Both the position numbers and the translations under genes were made by a program. From the NCBI RefSeq assembly GCF_000183545.2, contig NZ_JH976535.1, positions 1,355,890-1,419,889 of the forward strand: a stretch of 64,000 nucleotides of DNA, in the 5' to 3' direction. The notes below the pieces were generated by a model, which was not told the DNA's origin, did no database searches, and worked only from the letters and a program-made list of their open reading frames with translations. Below, one piece after another: positions 35,862 through 45,332 of the stretch. Source of the stretch: Thermaerobacter subterraneus DSM 13965. Its GTDB lineage: Bacteria > Bacillota > Sulfobacillia > Thermaerobacterales > Thermaerobacteraceae. Within the stretch, counting starts at the first letter, position 1. The number at the start of each line of letters is the position of its first letter.

Positions 35862-35972
35862 CCGGGGCCCGCCGCGGGCGGCCGGTGTCCGGGCGGCCGG
35901 GAGTGGACGACTGCCGCCCGGAGCCGGTGGGGACGGCTGTGCCGCCGCGGGACTCCGACGGAGGGATCTGCG

Positions 35973-38900
35973 TTGAAGCTTGAGGAGCTCTTTGCGCCGG
36001 GCGGGTTGCTGGCCCCCGGCCGGAGCGAAGGTACAGGAGCCAGGATGCCCAGGGTCCAGTTCCTCCTGAGCGGGGAGGACGACGTATGGACCGGGCTGGC
36101 CATGGTCGAACTGGCTGCGCGCCTGGGATACGAGTGCGAGGCCGGCGATCCGGAACGCCTCGTGGTCCGGCCGGGCCAGCACCCGTCCGCCGGGGCGGTG
36201 CCCGTCGTCCTGCTGGCCGGGACGGGCGCGGCAGGCGGCCCCAGCGGGCGGTCCGGCCGGGCCGGGCCGGACGCCGGCTACGGGCGGGTCGAGGTGGTCC
36301 CTCAACTGGCCGGTGCCGAGTACGGCCTGCGCTTGTCTGCGGCCAGCCCTCGCGAGCTGTGGAAGCTGGCGGCCTGGCTGGCTGCCGTGGGGACCGAGTC
36401 CCTGGCCCCGGCCGGCGAGCCGGGGTGCGGCGGTGCCGGCAGCCCGGACCGTTCCCGGGACCTGGCTGCTGGCCGCAGTGCGGACCGTGGTCGTGGCCGG
36501 AAGGGGGACGCGGGGCCAGGGCAGGCCGCTGTACGTCTCGATGCCTCGGGGCGCCGGGCCGAGGTGGCCCTGCGGGGTATCCAGTGGGCGCCGTGGCAAC
36601 CGCGGGGCGATGGCAACTCCCGGGACATCCGCGAGGAGGGCCTGGATCTTGAGGAGGCCGCCATGCCCCTCGCCGACCTCTGGACGCCGCGAGGCTTTCT
36701 GGGCAGCAGCGACGGCCTGCAGCCCGACCGGGTGGCGGTGCACATCGAGCCCGATGCTGCCACGGGGACCTGGGATCCGGAAGAGCTGGCCGGCCTCATC
36801 ATGTTCGCCTTCCGGCTCGGTCTCGAGAGTACGGGCATGTCCTTTCCCCTGACGGCTGCCGGGTCGCTTGGCCGGCCCTTCCTCGTCAAACTGGCAGCCT
36901 CGCCGGCGCCGGATGGTGGTGGGGAACCCGGCGGCCGGGGCCACATCCGGCTTTACCGGCGGGCGGGCGGGGCGGTGCTTCGGATCACGGGCGATGCCGC
37001 CGGCCGCGGGCGCGCCCTCCAATGGCTCGCAACCGTTCACGCCAGTGAGGTCCTGCGGCCGGCGGGATCGCGGCGGCCTGCCCTTGACAGCCCGGTGGTC
37101 GCCCTTGAGCGGGAAGCCGCCCGCCACCGGCGGGAGGTCGCAGCCAGGCAGCGACCCCGCCTTCTGTTCGAGGCGGCCATCCCGCCTGAGGGAGAGCGGT
37201 TCCGGAGGGTGTGGTACGAGCGTGCCTTGCCGGCGATACGGGCGCGCTGCCGGCCCGATGACGAGGTGTGGGTGGACCTCCGTCTCGACCAGCCCGACGA
37301 TACGCTGCAGGAAGTGGCCGTGGAGGTCCATCGCTCCCTGACCCAACTTGGCTTCGCGCCGGACCGGGTGCACGTGCGCGGCTTGCCCGCGTTCCGCCAG
37401 GGGCTGTTCTGGCTGCTGCAAGTGGTGCCGCCGGTCGTGGCGCAGCATGCAGGGGCCCACACCGTCATCATCGAGTTTGCCCGCGTCGAGCCCGAGGCCC
37501 GCAGCGGGGTGGGCCAGGAGGGCCAGGTACGGGCGGGCGGGGAGTCGGATGCCGGTGCCCCGCATCTGGACCTCCCCATTCGGTGGTTGCAGCCCCTTTA
37601 CCCCGTGGACGAACTGCTGTCGGCTCGCACGGGCCTGCCCGTGGAGCGGATTGTCTTCCAGGCCATGGCGCCCTCCGGCGGGTCCGGGCCCACGTACCGC
37701 GTCACCGTCGCCGATGGGGATGGCCAGGCGGTCTGGCGAGGCGAGTTCCGGGTGGCAGCCCGCCGGCGGCCGTACCAGGACGTGAACCCCCACCTGGGTC
37801 ACGTCTACGTGGAGACAGGTCTTTGCCGTGTGGAGCGGGGCGATGGCGGCAGCGAAGGAGGGCGGCAGCCGGTCTTTGAGGAGCTCCTGCCCACGGGAGC
37901 CGAGTTGTTCTGGGACCGCTACCAGGCTGAGGCCCTTCCTCTCGTGGCCCGGCACCTGGAGGAGGCGCTGGGAGGGGACCTGGGGGCCCATCAGCAGCCC
38001 TTTTTCCTGACCCTGGAGGTCGACGTCCAGCTGGATACCCGGCCCGACGAGCCCTTGGGTGTCCGGCAGGAATCCCTGAGCCTGGCCGAGGGATTGCACG
38101 AGGATGTCTATTTCAACACCCTGGATTTCTTCGAGGAGTGGGGCAGGAAGCTGGCGGGAACACCCTTCACGGCACCGGGCAAAGTGGTGCCCCGCGTCCA
38201 GGCCCGGCCCGGCAAGGGCACCATGGCTAAGGTTCGCCTCACCGGTGTGGGCATCGGGGCCCGGCTTCTGGAAGCCGCCTCATCCGATGGGGGCCGGCCC
38301 CGCGTGAACGTCTACGGCGTGACCGTCGACGCCGCAGGGCGGGCGCGGGCGACGCTGGCTCGTGCCGGCGGCACCGCCCCGACGGACGCGACGGAAATGG
38401 ACTACGACGAAGCCGTCCAGCGGGCAGCCCGCGCCATCGGGGCACGCGTGGCCCAGGACTCGGCTCCCGCCGGCGGGGAGGCGGCTGTGTCCTGGCAACG
38501 GACCCTCTTCGACGACGAATCCCTGGGGCAGTGGTTGGCCGGGGGTGCAAATCGTTCCGTTCGCTGGTCCGTGGCGGGACATTCCTTCGAGGGGCGACCC
38601 TTGTACCACGTGTTTACGGTCGGCCCGGGGCGCGGCGGGATCCCTGCGCCGGTGCCCGGGCAGGGGGCGGATCCGCGGGACCCGGATGTCCTGGTGGTCC
38701 CGGCAAAGGCCACCCTCTTCCGCCCCACCGTACTGTTCAAGGCCCGGCACCATGCGAACGAGGTGTCGAGTACCAATGCATTGCTGGCGCTGGTGGAGCG
38801 GCACCTGGATGCCACGGCCGGGGTCAACTGCGTCATGATGCCCCTGGAGAACACCGACGGCGCCGCGCTCCACCGCCGGTTGAGCCAGGAAAACCCGCGT

Positions 38901-39671
38901 TGGAGCCTGCATAGCGCCAGGTACAATGCCTTGGGACAGGAGTACGCGGCGGAGTACTTCGGCGACAGGCCGCGAGCACCCGAGACCCGGGTGTTCCCCG
39001 ACCTGTGGTCGCGGTGGTTGCCCGACGTCGTGGTGGATGAGCACGGGGTACCGTCCCACGAGTGGGTTCAGCCCTTCGGCGCCCACGGCGGAGGTCGCAA
39101 GTTCACCTCCTACTGGCTGCCGCGAGCTCTGATCTACGGGATCCTGCCGGTGTTCGCCACGGAAGACGGGGACGGGTGGGGCGCCAGGCAAAACGAAATG
39201 GCCGAGTTCGTCGCCCGGTTCCTGGAGGACTGGCCGGTCATCGCCCGCGAGAACCGCCGCTGGCTGGCGGTCTACCGCAAGTACGCCGCCGACTGGCTCC
39301 CGGAGGTCTTCACGGTCGAGATGGTTCGGGCCTTCGTGTGCTACCGCTGGCCCGTGCGCCCCGATCCTGGCGGCCGCTACGCGATGCAGCGCCATCCGGA
39401 GATCACCGGGGTGGAGTTCATCACCGAGGCAGCCGACGAGACCGCCACGGGCCCCTACCTTGAAACCTGTGCCCTGGCGCACCTGGTCGTGGACCTGGCC
39501 ATACTGGCCTGGCTCAAGCGACAACCGGTGACCGTCGAAGAAACCGTGACAATCCGGGGCGAAAGGGTCCACCGGGAGCGCCGGCGCCGGCGCCCATGGC
39601 CAGCAGGATGCCGAGGGCCGGCGGATCCGGCGCGAGCCGGTGGATCCGCCGAAGGACGGTGGACGTCATGA
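35973..39671 (+). CDS. Very large protein with C-terminal M14-type zinc carboxypeptidase domain
   Basis: A 1,232-residue protein. The C-terminal part (about 840-1190) is a zinc-carboxypeptidase fold. It has the HxxE pair in KARHHANEVSS (His927, Glu930), a third His candidate in VVVDEHGVPSHEW (His1024) and a candidate catalytic Glu1064 in FATEDGDG. The 800 or so residues before it match nothing I recognise; they look globular and lack a signal peptide or transmembrane segment, so it is probably cytoplasmic. The TTG at 35973 follows GGAGGGATC. Its TGA overlaps the pxpA ATG. I infer trimming of imported peptides. Typical M14 enzymes are about 300-550 residues. Confidence 0.8.
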   Translation: MKLEELFAPGGLLAPGRSEGTGARMPRVQFLLSGEDDVWTGLAMVELAARLGYECEAGDPERLVVRPGQHPSAGAVPVVLLAGTGAAGGPSGRSGRAGPDAGYGRVEVVPQLAGAEYGLRLSAASPRELWKLAAWLAAVGTESLAPAGEPGCGGAGSPDRSRDLAAGRSADRGRGRKGDAGPGQAAVRLDASGRRAEVALRGIQWAPWQPRGDGNSRDIREEGLDLEEAAMPLADLWTPRGFLGSSDGLQPDRVAVHIEPDAATGTWDPEELAGLIMFAFRLGLESTGMSFPLTAAGSLGRPFLVKLAASPAPDGGGEPGGRGHIRLYRRAGGAVLRITGDAAGRGRALQWLATVHASEVLRPAGSRRPALDSPVVALEREAARHRREVAARQRPRLLFEAAIPPEGERFRRVWYERALPAIRARCRPDDEVWVDLRLDQPDDTLQEVAVEVHRSLTQLGFAPDRVHVRGLPAFRQGLFWLLQVVPPVVAQHAGAHTVIIEFARVEPEARSGVGQEGQVRAGGESDAGAPHLDLPIRWLQPLYPVDELLSARTGLPVERIVFQAMAPSGGSGPTYRVTVADGDGQAVWRGEFRVAARRRPYQDVNPHLGHVYVETGLCRVERGDGGSEGGRQPVFEELLPTGAELFWDRYQAEALPLVARHLEEALGGDLGAHQQPFFLTLEVDVQLDTRPDEPLGVRQESLSLAEGLHEDVYFNTLDFFEEWGRKLAGTPFTAPGKVVPRVQARPGKGTMAKVRLTGVGIGARLLEAASSDGGRPRVNVYGVTVDAAGRARATLARAGGTAPTDATEMDYDEAVQRAARAIGARVAQDSAPAGGEAAVSWQRTLFDDESLGQWLAGGANRSVRWSVAGHSFEGRPLYHVFTVGPGRGGIPAPVPGQGADPRDPDVLVVPAKATLFRPTVLFKARHHANEVSSTNALLALVERHLDATAGVNCVMMPLENTDGAALHRRLSQENPRWSLHSARYNALGQEYAAEYFGDRPRAPETRVFPDLWSRWLPDVVVDEHGVPSHEWVQPFGAHGGGRKFTSYWLPRALIYGILPVFATEDGDGWGARQNEMAEFVARFLEDWPVIARENRRWLAVYRKYAADWLPEVFTVEMVRAFVCYRWPVRPDPGGRYAMQRHPEITGVEFITEAADETATGPYLETCALAHLVVDLAILAWLKRQPVTVEETVTIRGERVHRERRRRRPWPAGCRGPADPARAGGSAEGRWTS

Positions 39672-40450
39672 ACGCCGCCATCGACCTGAACTGCGACCTG
39701 GGGGAGAGCTTCGGGCCCTACACCATCGGCATGGACGATGCCGTCCTGCCCCTGGTTACCTCCGCCAACATCGCCTGCGGGTTCCACGGCGGCGACCCGA
39801 GGGTGATGGAGCGCACGGTGGAACGGGCTGCGGAACTGGGGATCGGCATCGGCGCCCACGTGGGCTACCCCGACCGGGTGGGCTTCGGGCGGCGGGAAAT
39901 CCATGCCACGGCCGGCGAAGTCCGGACCGACGTGATCTACCAGATCGGGGCCCTGTACGCCTTCTGCCGGGCGCTCGGCGTGGAACTGCAGCACGTCAAG
40001 CCCCACGGCGCCCTGTACAACCAGGCCGCCCGCGACGCCGTGCTGGCCCAGGCGGTGGTCGCCGGGATCGCGGCCTTCGACCGCCGGCTCATCGTCCTGG
40101 CTCCGCCGGGGAGCCAGCTGGCCCGGGCGGCCGTCGCGGCGGGGCTGCCGGTGGCGCTGGAAGGTTTCGCCGACCGGGGCTACAACCCCGACGGCAGCCT
40201 GGTCAGCCGCCGCCAGGACGGGGCCGTGCTGCACGACCCCGCGGAGGTGGCGGCGCGCGCCCTGCGCATGGTGCGGGAAGGCAAGGTCCGGGCCGTCGAC
40301 GGCAGGGATGTGACCCTCACGGTGCAGAGCCTCTGCATCCACGGGGACAACCCCGCCTCGGTCAGCCTGGCCCGGGCCGTCCGCCAGCGCCTGGAGGCGG
40401 CGGGCGTGGCCATCCGGCCGCTGCGGGCCATCGTGGGCCACCAGGCGTAG
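39668..40450 (+). CDS. pxpA: 5-oxoprolinase subunit A (LamB/YcsF family)
   Basis: A 260-residue protein of the LamB/YcsF family. The start IDLNCDLGESFGPYTIG and the motif TSANIACGFHGGDP are diagnostic, followed by GAHVGYPDRVGFGRR, HVKPHGALYN and EGFADRGYNPDGSLVSR. PxpA with PxpB and PxpC hydrolyses 5-oxoproline (pyroglutamate) to glutamate with ATP. The ATG at 39668 overlaps the stop of the M14 gene (ATGA), which directly ties the peptidase to oxoproline breakdown. Confidence 0.95.
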   Translation: MNAAIDLNCDLGESFGPYTIGMDDAVLPLVTSANIACGFHGGDPRVMERTVERAAELGIGIGAHVGYPDRVGFGRREIHATAGEVRTDVIYQIGALYAFCRALGVELQHVKPHGALYNQAARDAVLAQAVVAGIAAFDRRLIVLAPPGSQLARAAVAAGLPVALEGFADRGYNPDGSLVSRRQDGAVLHDPAEVAARALRMVREGKVRAVDGRDVTLTVQSLCIHGDNPASVSLARAVRQRLEAAGVAIRPLRAIVGHQA

Positions 40451-40531
40451 CGGGCATGGTCCGGGCGTCACGACGCCTTGCCGGCCGAACCGCATTTCCA
40501 TGAGGCCTGCCAGGCCGTTGGGGGGAACCGG

Positions 40532-41335
40532 ATGACCGCAGGAACCGGCGGGGAGCCCGCCCGGGATGCGGGCGGGCGGGCGGAAGAACCCCGCTTTCTC
40601 CGGGCGGGTGATTGCGGCCTCTACGTGAGCTTCGCCCAGGTCATCGACCCCGCCGTCAACCGGCAGGTCCACCGGCTGGCCCGGACGGTGCAGTCCGGGC
40701 GCTGGCCGGGGGTGGTGGACCTGGTGCCGGCTTACGCCAGCCTGTACATCCGTTACGACCCGTTGACGGTCACCTTCGAAGAGCTGGTGCGCCGCTGCCG
40801 GGAGCAATTGGAGATCCGCAGCGAAGCTCCCCCCGAGCCGGCCTGCGTCTGCCTCCTGCCCACGGTGTACGGCGGCGAGTGGGGGCCCGATCTGGAGGAG
40901 GTGGCCCGGCAGCACCTCCTGACCCCCGCCGAGGTGGTGCGCCTGCACGCGGGCCGCGACTATTTCGTCTACTTTCTGGGCTTTACCCCGGGCTTTCCCT
41001 TCCTCGGGGGCCTCGACCCCAAGCTGGCGACCCCCCGTCGCCCGGTGCCCCGGACACGGGTTCCGGCCGGTTCGGTGGGCATCGCGGGTGCGCAGACGGG
41101 CGTCTACCCCGTGGAGAGCCCGGGCGGGTGGAACCTGATCGGCCGCACGCCGGTGCGGCTGTTTGACCCGGCCGCCTCGCCCCCGGCCCTGCTCAGGCCG
41201 GGCCACTTCGTCCGGTTCGTGCCCGTGGACGCCGAAGAATACCGCCGCATCGAGCGGGCCGTGGCCCTCGGCACCTACCGGCCCCAGTGGGTTCCGCGGG
41301 AGGTCCCGCACGAGGAACGGGACGACGGCGCATGA
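40532..41335 (+). CDS. pxpB: 5-oxoprolinase subunit B (KipI family)
   Basis: A 267-residue carboxyltransferase C/D-domain protein. RFLRAGDCGLYVSFAQVID, VVDLVPAYASLYIRYDP, FVYFLGFTPGFPFLGGLD and the conserved tract TRVPAGSVGIAGAQTGVYP identify the KipI/PxpB family. The ATG at 40532 follows GGGGGG; about 25 Gly/Ala-rich residues precede the domain. The stop overlaps the pxpC start (ATGATG). Older KipI annotation (inhibitor of KinA) is possible for the family, but the A-B-C gene set favours 5-oxoprolinase. Confidence 0.94.
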   Translation: MTAGTGGEPARDAGGRAEEPRFLRAGDCGLYVSFAQVIDPAVNRQVHRLARTVQSGRWPGVVDLVPAYASLYIRYDPLTVTFEELVRRCREQLEIRSEAPPEPACVCLLPTVYGGEWGPDLEEVARQHLLTPAEVVRLHAGRDYFVYFLGFTPGFPFLGGLDPKLATPRRPVPRTRVPAGSVGIAGAQTGVYPVESPGGWNLIGRTPVRLFDPAASPPALLRPGHFVRFVPVDAEEYRRIERAVALGTYRPQWVPREVPHEERDDGA

Positions 41336-42363
41336 TGGAGATCCTGAACCCCGGCCTGTACACCACCATCCAGGACCTGGGACGGCCCGGCCTGCAGCAC
41401 CTGGGCGTACCGGTGCAGGGGGCCGCCGACGTGGCCGCCCTGATCCTGGGCAATCGCCTGGTGGGCAACGAGCCCGGCGCGGCGGCTCTCGAAATCACCC
41501 TGCTGGGCCCGTCCATCCGGTTCCACGCGCCGGCGGCCATCGCCCTCACCGGGGCCGACCTGGGCCCCACCCTCGACGGCCGGCCGCTGCCCACCGGCCA
41601 GGTGGTCCTGGTGGAACGCGGTAACGTGCTGGCCTTCCGTGGCGGTACCCGGGGGTGCCGGGCCATGCTGTGCGTGGCGGGCGGCATTGCGGTGGAACCG
41701 GTGGCCGGCAGCCGCTCGTCGGATCCCCTGGGGCGCTTGGGCGGGCTGCCCGGACGGCCCGGCCTGCCCCTTAAGGCGGGCGACCGCCTTCCTCTGGGCC
41801 GGCCGGCGGTGCCTCTGGAAACCCTGGCCGGCCGGCGGGTGCGGTGGACCTTCGTCCCCGACGCCTTTGTGGCCCGGGTGGTGCCCGGCCCCCAGGCCGG
41901 GTTCTTCCCGCCGGAGGCCTGGAAGGTGTTCTGGGAAAGCGAGTATACGGTCACCGCCGCGTCGGACCGCATGGGCATCCGGCTGGAGGGACCCCCCGTG
42001 CCCCGGCCTCCCGGGGAGGTCCTCTCCGAAGGCCAGCCCCTGGGTGCCATCCAGGTACCGCCCAGCGGGCAGCCCATCGTGCTGCTGGCGGGCAGGGCCA
42101 CCGTGGGGGGCTACCCCAAGCTGGGAGTGGTGGTCACCCCGGACCTGCCGCTGCTGGCCCAGGCGCGGCCGGGCGACCGCATCCGCTTCCGCCCCATGGA
42201 CGGCTCGCGGGCGGAAGAACTGTACCGCCACTGGTGGAGGCTGCTGCACAGCCAGCGGGTGATCGTCCCGGGGCCCGCCACCGGCGACCAGAGGCCGGGC
42301 CCGGACCCCGGTGGCCGGGAGGGCCGGCTGCCCGGCGCCGGGCCGCCACCCCCGCTGTCGTAG
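41332..42363 (+). CDS. pxpC: 5-oxoprolinase subunit C (KipA family)
   Basis: A 343-residue carboxyltransferase A/B-domain protein. MEILNPGLYTTIQDLGRPG and QHLGVPVQGAADVAAL open the domain. GCRAMLCVAGGIAVEPVAGSRS, the split SEYTVTAASDRMGIRLEGP and IVLLAGRATVGGYPKLGVV complete it. It begins with ATGATG (41332/41335) overlapping pxpB. It is the last gene of the Opp-M14-Pxp run and is convergent with the DinB-like gene. No clear terminator follows. Confidence 0.94.
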   Translation: MMEILNPGLYTTIQDLGRPGLQHLGVPVQGAADVAALILGNRLVGNEPGAAALEITLLGPSIRFHAPAAIALTGADLGPTLDGRPLPTGQVVLVERGNVLAFRGGTRGCRAMLCVAGGIAVEPVAGSRSSDPLGRLGGLPGRPGLPLKAGDRLPLGRPAVPLETLAGRRVRWTFVPDAFVARVVPGPQAGFFPPEAWKVFWESEYTVTAASDRMGIRLEGPPVPRPPGEVLSEGQPLGAIQVPPSGQPIVLLAGRATVGGYPKLGVVVTPDLPLLAQARPGDRIRFRPMDGSRAEELYRHWWRLLHSQRVIVPGPATGDQRPGPDPGGREGRLPGAGPPPPLS

Positions 42364-42435
42364 CGGGCGCTCCCCGCCAGGACCGCCCCGGGCCCGTCAG
42401 GACCGCGCCGGGGTGACCCGGCCGGCCCCTCACCC

Positions 42436-42936
42436 TCACCCCAGGCCGCCCGGCTCCACGCCCATGAGCCGGGCCAGCATGCGCACCTGGCCGGCGTGGT
42501 AGGCGAAATGCTGGATCATCTGGTTGACGACCCACAGCACGGTCAGGTGTTCCGGCGGGGTGCCCCGGAAGCCCGGCGGCATGGTGCGCGGCTGCAGCAG
42601 GTAGTCCAGGTCCCACTCGGCCATCCGGGCGTCGGTGTGGGCCCACACCGCCTGCAGATAGCCGAAGAGGGCCTCCCGGGTGGCCAGCTCCCGCGACCGC
42701 CGGGGCTGCATGTTCTTCTGAAGGATCACCGCGTTGACGAACCAGTCCTCGGACTGGGCCAGATGGCGGACGCACCAGGCGGCGGAGTTGACCCCGCCCG
42801 GCGGCACCCAGTGGAGCTGCCGGTCGTCCATGGCCGCGGTACACTGCAGGAGCACCTGACGCCACCCGCGCAGGTTGGGCAAGAAGAGCTCCGCCGCGGT
42901 GAGCGGGCGGCCCTCCGTGGTTGCTGCCGTTGCCAT
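42436..42936 (-). CDS. DinB-superfamily protein
   Basis: A 166-residue four-helix DinB/YfiT-like protein. The three metal-binding histidines appear in WCVRHLAQSEDWF (one) and IQHFAYHAGQVRMLARLMG (two). DinB-fold proteins include thiol transferases for bacillithiol and mycothiol as well as proteins of unknown role. Presence of BshA in the window makes a bacillithiol-dependent activity possible. It lies 87 bases downstream of the APH-like gene on the same strand. Confidence 0.85.
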   Translation of the reverse strand: MATAATTEGRPLTAAELFLPNLRGWRQVLLQCTAAMDDRQLHWVPPGGVNSAAWCVRHLAQSEDWFVNAVILQKNMQPRRSRELATREALFGYLQAVWAHTDARMAEWDLDYLLQPRTMPPGFRGTPPEHLTVLWVVNQMIQHFAYHAGQVRMLARLMGVEPGGLG

Positions 42937-43023
42937 GCCTTCTCCCCCCGGTCAACAGTCTCATTTCCGGCCCTTGCCGAGAGCGCCCCCGGGACAGCCT
43001 GGACGGAGGGGCCGGGACTCGAC

Positions 43024-44142
43024 TCAAAGCAACCCCGCGCCCGCCCCGCGGCCGGCCGCCTCCGCCGCCAGCTCGATGAGGCCGCGGGCCATGGACCCGA
43101 AGCCGGCGAAGCGGGGGTCCCGGGTCTGCCCTGCCCTCCACCGGTAGTAGATCTGCTGAAGGATGACGGCCAGCTTGAAGTAGGCGAAGACCAGATACCA
43201 GCCGATGCCGCTCACGTCGCGGCCGGTGCGCAGGGCGTACCGGTGGACGAACTCGCCCCGCCGCAGAAAGCCCGGACAGGTGGTCACCGCAGGCAGGCCG
43301 TTGCGCAGGACCTCGGGATCGTCGGGGTGGACCCAGTAGCTCAGGCTGACCCCCAGGTCGAAAAGGGGATCCCCCACCGTGGCCATCTCCCAGTCCAGCA
43401 CCGCCACCACCCGGTCCAGGGACGGGTCGAGGATCATGTTGTTCAACTTGAAGTCGTTGTGGATCAGGGAGGTGCCCACCGGCTCGGGAACCCGTTCCTC
43501 CAGCCAGGGCAGCAGGCGCTCCAGGGCGGGGATGGGTTCCGTCTCCACCCGCCGCCAGCGGCCGGCCCAGCCCTCCAGTTGCCGGCGGACGAACCCCTCC
43601 GGCCGTCCCAACCCTGCCAGCCCCGCCTGGCGGTAGTCCACGGCGTGGAGATCGGCCAGGGTGTCCACCACCCGCTGGGCGATGCGCCGGCAGGTTTCGG
43701 GAGGCGGGGTCCGGCCGCCGGGGAACCGGTCGTCGACCACCACGCCGGGCCGGTATTCCATCACGTAAAAAGGCGCCCCCAGCACGGAGGGGTCGGGACA
43801 GACGGCCAGCGGCCGCGGCGCCAGGGGGAAGACGGGGTGCAGGTGGCGCAGGATGGTGGCCTCCCGCACCATGTCGTGGGCCCGGGGCGGCAGGGGGCCG
43901 AAGGGCGGCCGGCGCAGCACGGCCTGCCAATCCCCGGCCCGCAACCAGTAGGTCAGATTGGACGCCCCGGCGGGGAACTGCCTCGCTTCCACAGGAGGTC
44001 CCGGAAACGCGGGCACCTCCCGCTCCAGGAACGCCGTCACCGCATCCAGGTCCAGTTCCTCTCCCGGCCGCACGGGAATGGTGCCGGGCGGGAACCCATC
44101 CCCACCCGGACCGGCCAGGCGCCGGCTTTCCGGCTGGCTCAT
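43024..44142 (-). CDS. Aminoglycoside-phosphotransferase-like kinase (ACAD10/11-type)
   Basis: A 372-residue APH-fold kinase. The catalytic loop is SLIHNDFKLNNMILDP, the metal motif is VAVLDWEMATVGDPLFDLG, and EARQFPAGASNLTYWLRAGDW is the N-lobe. Bacterial genes of this type travel with acyl-CoA dehydrogenases; in mammals ACAD10/11 fuse the two and phosphorylate 4-hydroxyacyl-CoAs. Its ATG at 44142 overlaps the stop of the acyl-CoA dehydrogenase gene (ATGA), so the two are translationally coupled and the hydroxyacyl-CoA role is a reasonable inference. Antibiotic resistance is unlikely. Confidence 0.9.
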   Translation of the reverse strand: MSQPESRRLAGPGGDGFPPGTIPVRPGEELDLDAVTAFLEREVPAFPGPPVEARQFPAGASNLTYWLRAGDWQAVLRRPPFGPLPPRAHDMVREATILRHLHPVFPLAPRPLAVCPDPSVLGAPFYVMEYRPGVVVDDRFPGGRTPPPETCRRIAQRVVDTLADLHAVDYRQAGLAGLGRPEGFVRRQLEGWAGRWRRVETEPIPALERLLPWLEERVPEPVGTSLIHNDFKLNNMILDPSLDRVVAVLDWEMATVGDPLFDLGVSLSYWVHPDDPEVLRNGLPAVTTCPGFLRRGEFVHRYALRTGRDVSGIGWYLVFAYFKLAVILQQIYYRWRAGQTRDPRFAGFGSMARGLIELAAEAAGRGAGAGLL

Positions 44143-45332
44143 GGCTGGCCTCCCAATTCCTTGAAGATCCGCCGGGCCACCACCACCCGGTGGACCTCAT
44201 CGGGGCCGTCGTAGATGCGGGCCGCCCGCGCCTCGCGGTAGAACAGCTCCAGGGGCGTGTCCCGGGAGTAGCCCAGGGCTCCGTGCACCTGCAGGGCGCG
44301 GTCCACCACGCGGTGGAGTACCTGGGCCCCGAAGAACTTGATCAGCGAGATCTCCTTGCGGGCATCGAGCCCCTGATCCACGCGCCAGGCCGCATACAGG
44401 GTCAAGAGGCGTGCCGCCTGGATCTCGGCGTAGGAGTCGGCCACGAAGTTCTGGATGGTCTGGAACTCCGCCAGCTTCTGGCCGCGGGTCTCCCGGGTCA
44501 GGGCCCGCCGCACCATCAGCTCGAAGCTGCGGTTCATCACGCCGATCCAGCGCATGGCATGGGTGATCCGCCCGGGGCCCAGGCGGGCCTGGGCGATGCG
44601 GAAGCCCTCGCCCACGGGCCCCAGGGTGTTCGCCACGGGTACGCGGCAGTCCTCGAGGACGATCTCGTCATGGGTGCCCAGGCCACCCCCGTCGTCCATC
44701 ACGGGGATCTGGCGGACGATGCGGAAGCCCGGCGTGTCCGTCGGCACGATGATCATGGTGGCCCGCTGGTGGGGCGGCGCGCCGGGGTCGGTGACGGCCA
44801 TGACGATGGCAAAGGCCGACCGGGAGGCGTTGGTGATGAACCACTTGTGGCCGTTGATCACCCAGTGGTCGCCGTCGCGCACCGCCCGGGTCCGGATGGT
44901 GGTGGGATCGGAACCCGACACCTCGGGCTCGGTCATGGCGAAACAGCTGTAGATCTCGCCGGCCAGGTTGGGCCGGAGGAACCGTTCCTTCTGCTCGGGC
45001 GTGCCGAACATCCAGAGGATCTCCTGGTTGCCGGTGTCCGGGGCGCTGGTTCCGAAGGCCCGCGGCGCCAGGGGGCTCCGCCCCAGGATCTCGTTCATCA
45101 GCGCCAGGGTCACCATGCCCATGCCCAGGCCGCCGGCCTCCCTGGGCATGTGGGGGGCCCAGAGCCCCGCTTCCTTCACCGCCTGCTGGATGGCCTTCAT
45201 GCGCTCTTCGGGCAGCGTGCCGGTCCGGAAGAACTCGGCCTCGGCCGCGTAGACGTGCTCGTCCATGATGGCGCGGGTGCGTTCCAGGACGACTTCCTGC
45301 TCGGGGGTCGGCCGGAAATCGTACACGAGCAT
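44139..45332 (-). CDS. Acyl-CoA dehydrogenase
   Basis: A 397-residue FAD enzyme. Signatures are CFAMTEPEVSGSDPTTIRT (flavin/substrate binding), WVINGHKWFITNAS, GRITHAMRWIGVMNRSFELM and the C-terminal QVHGALGYSRDTPLELFYRE with IYDGPDEVHR. It oxidises acyl-CoA to enoyl-CoA. Coupled to the APH-like kinase, it resembles the bacterial ACAD11 system for hydroxy fatty acids. The ATG at 45332 is preceded by GGGGTG. It is divergent from the SDR gene. Confidence 0.94.
   Translation of the reverse strand: MLVYDFRPTPEQEVVLERTRAIMDEHVYAAEAEFFRTGTLPEERMKAIQQAVKEAGLWAPHMPREAGGLGMGMVTLALMNEILGRSPLAPRAFGTSAPDTGNQEILWMFGTPEQKERFLRPNLAGEIYSCFAMTEPEVSGSDPTTIRTRAVRDGDHWVINGHKWFITNASRSAFAIVMAVTDPGAPPHQRATMIIVPTDTPGFRIVRQIPVMDDGGGLGTHDEIVLEDCRVPVANTLGPVGEGFRIAQARLGPGRITHAMRWIGVMNRSFELMVRRALTRETRGQKLAEFQTIQNFVADSYAEIQAARLLTLYAAWRVDQGLDARKEISLIKFFGAQVLHRVVDRALQVHGALGYSRDTPLELFYREARAARIYDGPDEVHRVVVARRIFKELGGQP

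Noticed and set aside
43024-44142. Aminoglycoside resistance gene
   Set aside because: The APH fold is present, but translational coupling to an acyl-CoA dehydrogenase matches the ACAD10/11-type family rather than drug resistance.
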